Below, one piece after another: positions 27,340 to 35,900 of a stretch of DNA of 64,000 bases (its first letter is position 1; the number at the start of each line of letters is the position of its first letter). Below the pieces are notes generated by a model. It had not been told where the DNA came from, searched no databases, and was given only the letters and a program-made list of their open reading frames with translations. A program made the translations under genes and the position numbers. The stretch lies in contig NZ_SMYO01000009.1 of the NCBI RefSeq assembly GCF_004358205.1, forward strand, positions 190,023 to 254,022, read 5' to 3'. Source of the DNA: Bacillus salipaludis. GTDB taxonomy: Bacteria; Bacillota; Bacilli; Bacillales_B; DSM-18226.

Positions 27340-27939
27340 TTAATAGACTTCGTAATTTTGTCCGGTTTGAGCTCCATCCACGCTTTTTTTATAAGCAAGT
27401 GCTACACGACTGGCAGGGACTGCCACAAATCCCGGGAAAAATTCCCCGTATTGGTCTAATGATTCCTCCAATACATTGGGGCTAACACTATTTATACGAA
27501 TTCCCCTCGGCATTTCAATCGCTGCTGATTTTACGAATGATTTAACACCACCATTTGCCATGGCAGCGGAAGCGCCCTGTGGAACAGGATCATCCATCAT
27601 AATTCCAGTTGTTAACGTAAAGCTTCCACCGTCATTAACATAGTCCATTCCGAGAAGTACCAAATTAATTTGACCTTTAAGTTTACTTTCGATTGCTATT
27701 TCATTTAATTCTGGTGTTAGTTCCGAAACGGAACCAAAATGGGCACCACCTGTTGCACTAATTACAGCATCAATTTTTCCAGTTTGTTCGTACATTTTTT
27801 TTATACTCTGAGCAGAGGTAATATCAACAGTAACATCTAAGCCATTTCGTCCAGCTCGAATAATTTCATGATTTTTTCCTAATTCTTTAGCAATTGCCTG
27901 TCCAATCGTACCACTTGCCCCCACAACAATTACTTTCAA
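27340..27939 (-). CDS. Atypical short-chain dehydrogenase/reductase lacking the YxxxK motif
   Basis: A Rossmann fold with the nucleotide motif VVGASGTIGQAIAKELG and the later DAVISATGG supports NAD(P) binding. The usual Tyr-x-x-x-Lys catalytic pair is absent: the aligned region reads GASAAMANGGVKSFVKSAAIE, and ends with RINSVSPNV. Such divergent SDRs occur in several bacteria and their chemistry is unclear. About 200 residues is short for the family. The preferred start is TTG at 27937-27939, nine nt after AAAGGGG; the upstream ATG falls inside that site. Confidence 0.8.
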   Translation of the reverse strand: MKVIVVGASGTIGQAIAKELGKNHEIIRAGRNGLDVTVDITSAQSIKKMYEQTGKIDAVISATGGAHFGSVSELTPELNEIAIESKLKGQINLVLLGMDYVNDGGSFTLTTGIMMDDPVPQGASAAMANGGVKSFVKSAAIEMPRGIRINSVSPNVLEESLDQYGEFFPGFVAVPASRVALAYKKSVDGAQTGQNYEVY

Positions 27940-28181
27940 TTTCAACATCCCCTTTCTCTTTAAGGATTATTCGACAATCTCGCCCGATCGCTGAATAACC
28001 TATTTCCATGTTAATATATTACAAATTCCAAAACACAGTTTTAGCTCTACATGAATTATATTTTTGTAGAATATAGCCTTCAGCCCCACCCCATGGCGAC
28101 AGTAACTAAAATCAAGTTTGCTTGTTTTTGTGTCATTACTAGTTCACCCCCTTTGCATTAACCCATTTTGAATGGTTAATT

Positions 28182-28730
28182 TTAGATATTTTCAGTTAGT
28201 TTATTTCGCATTTGAGTAGCTGCGAAAAGTGCTCTTTTGTCTTGAAATACTTCTTCAGGTTTGTTTCCATTTCCAAGAATATATCCCGCAAATTCAATTC
28301 CCATAAAATCAAAAATGTATTGAAATTGCTGAATCATTGGCAGTCCTTTAATGTAAGGATCATCTCCTCCAACAGCAATAACAAACGCTTTTTTGGAAGC
28401 CATTTTTTTCTTGAAATCAGGATATTTCGGGTCCCTTAAAGTTTGTGACCATCGATCAATAAAGTTTTTCATTGTTCCCGACATGCTATACCAATAAATT
28501 GGAGTAGAGAATATTAAAATGTCATGTGGAAGTATACGATCAATTATTGAATTATAATCATCATTTCTTTCCTGAAAACCATCTTTCGAGTGACGCATGT
28601 CAATAATGGGTTGAATGTTAAAATCTCTTAAATGAATTTTTTCTGAAGCTATTTCTTGAATTACATGTTCTGTCAGCATCTCCGAATTTCCATTATGACG
28701 GGTTCCCCCATATATGACTGCTATTGACAT
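28182..28730 (-). CDS. ywqN: NAD(P)H-dependent FMN reductase, YwqN-like
   Basis: This is a flavodoxin-like oxidoreductase that binds FMN. The phosphate-binding loop is YGGTRHNGNSEMLTE, and the flavin loop is FSTPIYWYSMSGTMKNFIDRWS. At 182 residues it matches the B. subtilis YwqN type. It is divergent from a LysR gene, as ywqN is from ywqM in B. subtilis, and the shared intergenic region carries two ATC-N9-GAT sites. AAAGGAGAAC precedes the ATG. A role in quinone, azo or electrophile detoxification is plausible from the family but not shown here. Confidence 0.82.
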   Translation of the reverse strand: MSIAVIYGGTRHNGNSEMLTEHVIQEIASEKIHLRDFNIQPIIDMRHSKDGFQERNDDYNSIIDRILPHDILIFSTPIYWYSMSGTMKNFIDRWSQTLRDPKYPDFKKKMASKKAFVIAVGGDDPYIKGLPMIQQFQYIFDFMGIEFAGYILGNGNKPEEVFQDKRALFAATQMRNKLTENI

Positions 28731-28808
28731 TTTTCAGTTCTCCTTTTTCATTAAATTTAAATTTTACTATTTGTTCCTTGATTACTTATATCTTATAATG
28801 AATTTAAA

Positions 28809-28825
28809 AATCGATAAAGATGATT
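28809..28825. promoter_or_regulatory. LysR-type site 1 (ATC-N9-GAT)
   Basis: AATCGATAAAGATGATT contains ATC-N9-GAT (a T-N11-A LysR motif) with near-dyad arms, in the divergent ywqN/LysR intergenic region. Confidence 0.6.
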
Positions 28826-28839
28826 ATTTTGATTAATTA

Positions 28840-28856
28840 AATCGAAAAAAACGATT
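28840..28856. promoter_or_regulatory. LysR-type site 2 (ATC-N9-GAT)
   Basis: AATCGAAAAAAACGATT is a perfect 5-bp-arm dyad with the same ATC-N9-GAT form. It lies 31 bp, about three helical turns, from site 1 and directly before the LysR ribosome binding site. Confidence 0.65.
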
Positions 28857-28871
28857 AAGGAGGTGGATAAT

Positions 28872-29768
28872 TTGGAAATTAAACAATTATTAACTTTTAA
28901 AAATGCCGCAGAGAATTTGAACTTTACCCAGACTGCAAAAATATTAAATTTTGCACAATCAAGTGTGACTGCACAAATCAAATCTCTCGAAGAAGAAATT
29001 GGCAAACCTTTATTTGAGCGTCTAGGGAAACGATTGATTTTAACGGAGGCTGGGCACCAGTTTAAACTATATGCTGAAAAGATGATAAAACTAAGCGAAG
29101 AAGCGATTACGGCAGTGAACGCAGAAGAAGAACCAACTGGTACCTTAATAATTGGTGCCCAGGAGAGCCAGTGCACCTATCGTTTACCTCCAATTCTTAA
29201 AGAGTTCAAGACTGCATTTCCCAAAGTGAAGCTCGTCTTTAAACCTGCACATTCTGACGAAATGGCGAGAAATCATCTTATGGAGGGTCTTTTAGATGTT
29301 GCTTTTTTTATGGATTTAAGTAAGCCTGAGGGTTCATTAAGAGTGGAGCAACTGATCAAAGAGGAGCTCAAATTGGTCGTCGCACCAAACCACCCCAAAC
29401 CAGTGCTCTCACTAAATGACCTTAAGGATGAGACGCTCTTGCTCACAGAAATGGGATGTTCTTATAGAATGATATTCGAAGACTCCCTTAAATCAGCAAG
29501 AGTATTTTCACTGGATAAAATCGAATTCAGTAGTATTGAGGCAATCAAACAATGTGTAATCGCAGGTCTAGGAGTAGCACTATTACCAGAGATGGTCGTG
29601 AAAAAAGATATTCAAGAGGGTAGAATGAAGGAAATACCATGGAAGGGTTCCGAATCATCACTTTTTACGCAAATTGCTTGGCATAAGGATAAATGGATAA
29701 CTCCCCCATTAGAGGCATTTATTAATTTAACTCGTCAGATATTTCTATCCGATGACTACTTCAGTTGA
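28872..29768 (+). CDS. ywqM: LysR-family regulator, YwqM-like
   Basis: The N-terminal helix-turn-helix (FKNAAENLNFTQTAKILNFAQSSVTAQIKSLE) and the periplasmic-binding-like effector domain (about 90-295) are standard for LysR proteins of about 299 residues. The start is TTG at 28872, eight nt after AAGGAGG (28857-28863); the earlier GTG overlaps that site. It is divergent from the YwqN-like reductase and probably activates it through the two ATC-N9-GAT sites. A perfect terminator follows about 180 bp downstream. Confidence 0.85.
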   Translation: MEIKQLLTFKNAAENLNFTQTAKILNFAQSSVTAQIKSLEEEIGKPLFERLGKRLILTEAGHQFKLYAEKMIKLSEEAITAVNAEEEPTGTLIIGAQESQCTYRLPPILKEFKTAFPKVKLVFKPAHSDEMARNHLMEGLLDVAFFMDLSKPEGSLRVEQLIKEELKLVVAPNHPKPVLSLNDLKDETLLLTEMGCSYRMIFEDSLKSARVFSLDKIEFSSIEAIKQCVIAGLGVALLPEMVVKKDIQEGRMKEIPWKGSESSLFTQIAWHKDKWITPPLEAFINLTRQIFLSDDYFS

Positions 29769-30125
29769 AAAGAAATTTTGATTAAATATGTTATAACGAC
29801 ATGTCTTGAGAATAGGTCGTTTCTTCACAAACGGTAGTGTTTTTCCTTTTTACGACAGACAATCAGGTTTCATTACTGAAGAAGAATTTAAGACCAAAAA
29901 GAAAATATAGTTGGATAAATTGCTAGTGTAACGAAATACACCACTAAGGACACCAGATTTAAGTCTGGTGTCCATTTTTCCGTACATTAATCTGTGGTTT
30001 GGTTAAAACACAATGATTAACATCTTCATTTCTCTTGCTACTATTAAATTAACCTGCCTAGTTATCGGAACAAGAAAAACGACCGCTCTTATTGAACAAT
30101 CGCTCCCTTTAGTTAAACAAGAAAA
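29769..30125. other. Gap with SHOCT-like gene scrap and terminator
   Basis: On the plus strand 29851-29910 reads YDRQSGFITEEEFKTKKKI then a stop. This resembles the SHOCT oligomerisation motif (GxITeeEFexkK), but there is no start or ribosome site, so it is a fragment. A terminator follows at 29948-29979. Confidence 0.45.
29948..29979 (+). terminator. Rho-independent terminator
   Basis: GGACACCAGA and TCTGGTGTCC form a perfect 10-bp stem with a 6-nt loop, followed by ATTTTTCC on the plus strand. It probably ends the YwqM-like transcript. Confidence 0.85.
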
Positions 30126-30977
30126 TTAATTTTCAACCGTAACCCTCTTCATTAATCGCTTTAATTTATTTTCTGTATCTGTTTCCTCTACTGGTGTATA
30201 GATACTGCACCGTAAATCCATATCGCCTTGAACCTGAAGAGAAGTTAAATTAAACAACATTTTGCCTGCTTTTGCATGTCTGAATTCAATTATCATTTCT
30301 GGAGCCTTACTTACTTGACTTTCTTGCCATAAATCCTGAAATTCTGAATGTGCATCACTCATTTCCTTAATAAATTGGTTGTACCATTCATCGCCTAAAT
30401 AGTGTCCATAATAGGTACGGAAAATAGCAAGAAAACCTTTCGCAAAATGTTCCCAATTGACGGCCAATGCTTTTAATTCTTTTCTAGTGAACACTAAACG
30501 AATCAAATTTCTTTGATCATTCGGTATTTGTTCAAAATCTAAAAAAACATGAGCAGCTGCAGGATTCCAGCCCACTATATGGCAATGTCGATCGGTAATG
30601 ATAGTCGGACAATAGGTTAATTCAGTTAGTATTCGCTTTAAAGAAGGGCTAAGCTCTGATTGATTCTTTTTTTGATTTGGAATTTCTGATTTTGTTTCTA
30701 ATGCCAGGTCATATAAGTAATCTCTTTCATCATTATTTAATTGTAGAGCTGTAGAAATACAATCAAGTACGATTGAAGAAACTTTTATATCTCTTCCTTG
30801 CTCTAGCCATGTATACCAAGTGGTACTCACACCTGCTAATTGTGCAACCTCTTCTCTTCGTAATCCAGGTGTCCTTCTCCGGGTTCCGGCAGGCAAACCA
30901 ACAGACTCTGGCTTAATTTGGGCACGCTTAGCTTTTAAGAATGTCGACAAAGCTTCAAGCCTAGTTTTATCATTCAT
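30126..30977 (-). CDS. XRE-type regulator with MmyB ligand-binding domain
   Basis: The N-terminal helix-turn-helix (about 10-85: RRTPGLRREEVAQLAGVSTTWYTWLEQGRD) is followed by the PAS-like MmyB/MltR ligand domain (about 110-275) with ILTELTYCPTIITDRHCHIVGWN and the RNLIRLVF segment. At 283 residues this is the standard architecture. It is divergent from a FabF-like synthase and shares a 12-bp inverted repeat with it (31002-31054). From memory, at least one MmyB-type domain has been seen with a fatty acid bound, so lipid-responsive control of the ketosynthase is a reasonable inference. TTGAGGAG precedes the ATG. Confidence 0.87.
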   Translation of the reverse strand: MNDKTRLEALSTFLKAKRAQIKPESVGLPAGTRRRTPGLRREEVAQLAGVSTTWYTWLEQGRDIKVSSIVLDCISTALQLNNDERDYLYDLALETKSEIPNQKKNQSELSPSLKRILTELTYCPTIITDRHCHIVGWNPAAAHVFLDFEQIPNDQRNLIRLVFTRKELKALAVNWEHFAKGFLAIFRTYYGHYLGDEWYNQFIKEMSDAHSEFQDLWQESQVSKAPEMIIEFRHAKAGKMLFNLTSLQVQGDMDLRCSIYTPVEETDTENKLKRLMKRVTVEN

Positions 30978-31001
30978 TTTTAAAACTCCTCAACGTATCA
31001 G

Positions 31002-31054
31002 TTTAACCTATTAGTAATTATACCAGGATAAACTATCACTTGTAATAGGATAAA
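31002..31054. promoter_or_regulatory. Inverted repeat between MmyB-type regulator and FabF-like gene
   Basis: TTTAACCTATTA (31002-31013) and TAATAGGATAAA (31043-31054) match in 11 of 12 positions as an inverted repeat centred at about 31028. A related AGGATAAAC half-site lies between them. It is placed to control both divergent genes. Confidence 0.5.
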
Positions 31055-31098
31055 AGAGATGTAAAATACAAGTAAATATTTATTTGGAGGGATGAAAA

Positions 31099-32334
31099 GT
31101 GGAAAGAGTTGTGATTACTGGTATGGGGATAGTGTCTCCTATAGGAAACAACATCCAAACATTTTGGAGCAATTTGATTAACGGGGAATCTGGTATATCC
31201 TCCATCGATACATTTGATGTTACGAATCATAAGACAAAAATTGCAGGTATCGTCCAAGATTTTGATGCAGACGAAGTTTTAGGAAAGAATGAAGCTAGAC
31301 GTTTAGATCGTTTTTCACAATTTGCTTTGGCTGCAGCTGAACAAGCTTGGGTAGATTCTAAGTTAGACCTCGATCATATAGATGTAGAAAGGTTAGGCGT
31401 ATATGTAGGTTCAGGTATAGGTGGAATTGAAACCTTGATTGAAAATATAGATGTGCTTAGACAGAAGGGGCCAAGAAGAGTTAGCCCGACCCTAGTACCT
31501 GCCATGATTTCTAATGCTGCTGCAGCACAAATTAGTATCAAGTGGAAAGCAATGGGACCTTCTTTGTCGCCCGTTTCAGCTTGTGCAATTGGAAATACAG
31601 CTATTGGTGAAGCCTTTAGACTAATTCGTTCTGGAGAGGTTGACGTTTTGTTCGCAGGTGGAACAGAGGCAGCTATAACAGACTTATCAATAGCAAGCTT
31701 TGGTAATGCTACAGCATTATCAACAAGAAACGATGATCCTACTAAAGCTAGTCGTCCATTTGATGAAAATCGAGATGGATTTGTCATGTCTGAAGGAGCT
31801 GGAATTCTAATCTTAGAATCTTTATCTCATGCTTTACGTAGAGAGGCAAAGATTTATGCAGAAGTCATTGGATATGGTGCAAGTTCAGACGCACACCATA
31901 TTGTAGCTACGCATCCGGAAGGTAAAGGGGCCTATCTTGCAATGAGAGCAGCTTTAAAAAATGCAAATATATCGCCTGAAGAAATTGATGTTATTAGTGC
32001 CCATGCAACAAGTACCAAAGTGGGAGACATCTCCGAAACAATGGCTATTAAGCAGCTGTTTGGTAAACAATCTTATCAGATTCCAGTAACAGCAAATAAA
32101 TCTATGATCGGCCATATGTTAGGGGCAGCAGGCGGGGTTGAAGCAATTGCTTTAGCAATGAGTTTAAAGGAAGGTATAATTCCTCCAACAATGAACTTAG
32201 AAAATCCTGATCCATTATGTGATCTCGATTATGTACCATCTATTGCTCGCCAAGCGAAAATAAATACGGGTCTGTCTAACTCATTCGGTTTCGGAGGTCA
32301 TAATGCGGCAATTGTTTTAAGGAAATACGAGTGA
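31099..32334 (+). CDS. fabF: Beta-ketoacyl-ACP synthase II (FabF-like)
   Basis: This is a condensing enzyme that extends acyl-ACP with malonyl-ACP. The thiolase-fold catalytic triad is visible as Cys in SPVSACAIGN, His in ISAHATSTKVGD and His in KSMIGHMLGAAGG; the C-terminus has NSFGFGGHNAAIVL. At 411 residues it is standard. A GTG start follows GGAGGG. It stands alone, not in a fab operon, so it is likely a second copy used for a special lipid or secondary product, controlled by the divergent MmyB-type regulator. A terminator follows at 32355-32389. Confidence 0.9.
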   Translation: MERVVITGMGIVSPIGNNIQTFWSNLINGESGISSIDTFDVTNHKTKIAGIVQDFDADEVLGKNEARRLDRFSQFALAAAEQAWVDSKLDLDHIDVERLGVYVGSGIGGIETLIENIDVLRQKGPRRVSPTLVPAMISNAAAAQISIKWKAMGPSLSPVSACAIGNTAIGEAFRLIRSGEVDVLFAGGTEAAITDLSIASFGNATALSTRNDDPTKASRPFDENRDGFVMSEGAGILILESLSHALRREAKIYAEVIGYGASSDAHHIVATHPEGKGAYLAMRAALKNANISPEEIDVISAHATSTKVGDISETMAIKQLFGKQSYQIPVTANKSMIGHMLGAAGGVEAIALAMSLKEGIIPPTMNLENPDPLCDLDYVPSIARQAKINTGLSNSFGFGGHNAAIVLRKYE

Positions 32335-32354
32335 ATAAACTTTCTCATGTAAAT

Positions 32355-32389
32355 AAATCTAACCGTTTCTTAAGGAAACGGTTAGATTT
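32355..32389 (+). terminator. Terminator of FabF-like gene
   Basis: AAATCTAACCGTTTC and GAAACGGTTAGATTT form a perfect 15-bp stem with a short loop, 20 bp after the stop codon. Confidence 0.85.
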
Positions 32390-32452
32390 AGCCATCGTCC
32401 ATTATTTCACCTTTAAAACTCTAATTATCAAAAATTTAAAAAGCTAATACCT

Positions 32453-32602
32453 CTAATAGATGGATAGAGTGATTACAAATATTTTTTGGTAATTCCAAAG
32501 AGAAAAATAGGCCGCGCACTTTTCATTTTCTACCATATCTCGCTCAGTTTCGCCATCTGGACGATTTGATAGATTTGTATTGATAATATAAACTTTTCTC
32601 AA
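32453..32602 (-). pseudogene. N-terminal fragment of a conserved Bacillaceae hypothetical protein
   Basis: GGGGGAGTGA lies before a TTG start and a 49-residue frame RKVYIINTNLSNRPDGETER...MVENEKCAAYFSLWNY. I recall longer proteins starting this way (xKVFIINTNxxNRxDxETExDMxENQKCAAYF). The frame here ends shortly after the conserved block, so I read it as a truncated gene rather than a natural peptide. Confidence 0.5.
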
Positions 32603-32646
32603 TTTACTCACTCCCCCAATTCTAAATTTATATTTATTTTATATTT

Positions 32647-32766
32647 TCAATTCTCCCCAATAGCCTTCTTCTTTCTGTTGAATTTTGATCGAGATATTTC
32701 GTAAACTCCGATTCCCCCGAATACGAAAAAAGCGTTTAAAAATAAATCGTTTGAACCCTTTCCCAT
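32647..32766 (-). CDS. Possible 39-residue membrane peptide (dispersed repeat, copy 2)
   Basis: An ATG frame encodes MGKGSNDLF followed by a hydrophobic LNAFFVFGGIGVYEI and a basic tail SRSKFNRKKKAIGEN. The first part is repeated, with the frame broken, at 9692-9746. One hydrophobic segment could span the membrane. The ribosome site is weak, so expression is uncertain. Confidence 0.4.
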   Translation of the reverse strand: MGKGSNDLFLNAFFVFGGIGVYEISRSKFNRKKKAIGEN

Positions 32767-32872
32767 TCTTGGTCAGTTTGTCATTCTTCAATTACACATG
32801 ATCGGCAAAATGTTTACTCCTAATACAAAATTGTGAAGGCATGAACTCTCTTGACTTGGCCGTCCGGTACTA

Positions 32873-32913
32873 GAAAAAACAGGACAGCAAGGGACACGCC
32901 CCGCCATCCTGTT
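32873..32913 (-). terminator. Terminator of the giant secreted-protein gene
   Basis: On the minus strand AACAGGA and TCCTGTT close a GC-rich hairpin with inner GGGG/CCC pairing, followed by TTTTTTC. It lies about 70 bp after the stop codon. Confidence 0.8.
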
Positions 32914-32979
32914 TCTTTGTTCATTCCAATCCTGCTGCCCGTATAGCCGGATTCAGCTTTCTATTTTTTTCTTTATCTC

Positions 32980-35900
32980 TTATTCTTTTGACTGGTCATG
33001 AGCCACTTCCACGGCTGTTGACACATTTCTGGCGTTTCCAGCCTTATCGGTGATCGTATACGTAATCGTGTATATGCGTCCCGTTCCGCCGCCTGACCGC
33101 TCCGCCCGTAAATCGAACTCAAAGTCCGCCGTACCATATGCGGCATTTTGAATATCCTGTGCCGTATGACCGTCTCCAGTCCTGTCAGGAAGCTCATTGC
33201 TCGTGATCGATTTCAGTACGATTGACTGAATGTCGGATAGTGCTTCTTTCCATTCAGGCGTCACTTTAATCGTCACCATTTTATGGTTCGGAGGCCAAAG
33301 CGTCCCTTGATTCAGCTTGAGCGTCAGCTCCGGCGCCGTTTTATCGATTTTGATTTGAAGTGTCTTCGCATCCTCCGTATTCCCTGCGTTGTCTGTGCTG
33401 AAGTACTCGATGGTGTGGACGCCTTCCGTCGACAACTGGAGCGGTGTCCCATACGGAAGCCACTGGCTGCCGTCTATCCGGTACTCGGTTTTGTTCAAAC
33501 CTGACTGCTCATCCTTTGCCGAAAGCTCCACTGTGACATCCTTCGTATACCAGCCGTTCTCCCCGTCCGGCCGGCCAGACGTCACGCTTGCGGCTGTCAC
33601 TGGCTTTGTTTTATCCAGCCTCACTGTCACAGACTCGCTTTCTTCCGCGTTTCCGGCTCTGTCGATGCTCCGGTATTCCACCGTATGGGTACCGTCAGTG
33701 TTCACCGCAATCGGAGTTTCGTAGACTTGCCAATCTCCCTCATCCAGCCGGTACTGTATCTTGTCAATGCCTGAACCTTGGTCTTCCGCCGAAAGGATGA
33801 CGCTTGCATCTGTTTTGCGCCAAGTGTTCGGTGATAATGGTGTCACTTCAGCCGTTGTCACCGGCTTCGTTTTATCCAGCTTCAGGGATACGGACTTTCT
33901 TGCCTCTACATTGCCCGCTTTGTCTGTACTGCGGTACTCGATATTGTAAAAGCCGTTATCAGTAATCGCAATCGTTCCGTTATACCCCTGCCATGCTCCA
34001 TCATCCATACGATATTCTGTCTTCTCCACTCCCGAACCCAGGTCGACAGCTGTCAGGGTGATACTCGCATCTGTCGTATACCAGCCGTTATTCCCATTCG
34101 GTGCAGATGGTGTCACTTTCGCTGTTGTGACAGGTGGCTCCTGATCGGCCGGTTGCTGGTCATTTTTGTATAAATCGGAAATTTCCTGTTGGCTGAGCGG
34201 ATAGTTGTAGAGTCTGAAATTGTCCATCATCCCGCGGAAATACTCCGTTTTCCCTGGCGGGTCATAGCCGATCAGCAGCTGGCTGTTCGAATTCCGGAAC
34301 ACGCCGGTCCATTGTTTAGTCTCCATCAACTTGTCGTTCACATAATACTTGATGGTCGTGCCGTCCCAAGTCACTGTGAGCAAATACCATTCCTTCATCT
34401 TCGTTAATGCTGTTGAGGCTAGATTATGGTCCGTCTCGTCAAAACCATCTGTGAAGCGGACTGCCGGCGAAATGCCATAAGAATCATGCAGGAGCGCATA
34501 CCCCTCATAATTGGACGTTTCGCCCTTGGAAAGCACCGGCGCCCAGCCGCCAGCCCCCGCATCTTCTTTATACAGCCACATGGAAAACGACAGGGAGGTG
34601 GAGAAATCCAAGGAATCCGCATCCTTCACATTGATGCCGCTTTTCCCGTCGAACTTAGCCGCCTTCCCTCTTAGGCCGTCCGCGAATGACATCGTACCCG
34701 TCGGAGTGCCGTTGTTGTTATAGCCGGAATAGTCCTTGAAGTCGCCGTCGAATGTGTAGTAGGCGGCAATTTTCTGTTCGCGGTCAGCCCGGATGATAAT
34801 GTCGCGGCTGTCCGTACCTGTACCGCCGTCATCGTCCGTCACTATCAGAACAGCAGTATATTTCTTATCAGGCGCATCCATGGATAATGCCGGATACGTA
34901 TGGCTCGCGTTGCAAATGTCCGAAGTCATTCCGTCGCCGAAATCCCAGCGGCATGTTTTACCGTCTGCGCCTGGGTCCGTGATAGAAGGCAAGAAATCTA
35001 CCTTTTGACCGGAGCGGGCCACCTTATCTAAACCCGCATTCACTGTCGGTGCGACGTTCGTCGGTGTGATCGTTTTCTTTCCTTGATATTTCTTCCCGCT
35101 CTGATCCACGGTTTCAAGCATAACCGTGTATGCGTCATTATCCTTGAAGCTATGCGTCAGCGGCTGATCATTCGGTACAGCCGCGGAGGAACCGTCGCCG
35201 AAATTCCATGTGCGGGATTTCAGCTGTCCGTTATCCGCCCCGATGGAAGTGTTATAGAACGTCACCGTTTCGCCCTCTTTCGGATTCTTCGGCGCATATT
35301 CAAAGTCCACCGCTTGGATGGTTTGCTGCATCGTATATGTGTCGGTGTTCCCTGCTGCATCAGTCGCCTTCAGCATGACCGGATAGGTGCCTGAATCCGG
35401 GAACGTATGGGTCGGGTTCTTCTCCGTGCTGACAGGGCTATTGTCGCCGAAGTTCCACTCCCATAACACAATATCATCTTCCGGATCGGTTGACAGGTTT
35501 TCAAAAGTCACCGTTGGCACGCTGATTTGCGGCGTTTTCACTCGGAACTGCTGTGTGGAGATAACATCTCCCCCGCCCTGTGCGTTCAGCGGCCGGTACA
35601 TCACATACTTCGCCAAAACCGGCTTCGGCAGCTTGAACTCCTGCACATTGCCGTTATTGGCGGCCGTTGCCTTCAGCACTGTTGTGAACGCGGCATCATC
35701 CAATGTCGTCGAGGATACCGCCACCTCAAAATCCTTGACCCGTTGATTGTCATACATAGGGCGCGGCTGAACCTGCACACGATCAATCAAATACGTGCCG
35801 CTGTCCGCCAAGCTGATTTTGACCCATTGGTTATCCTTCCGGCTCGTCGCCCACGGAAACCCAGACTCATTTCCCAAGGCCAATAACTGCTCCGGTACAT

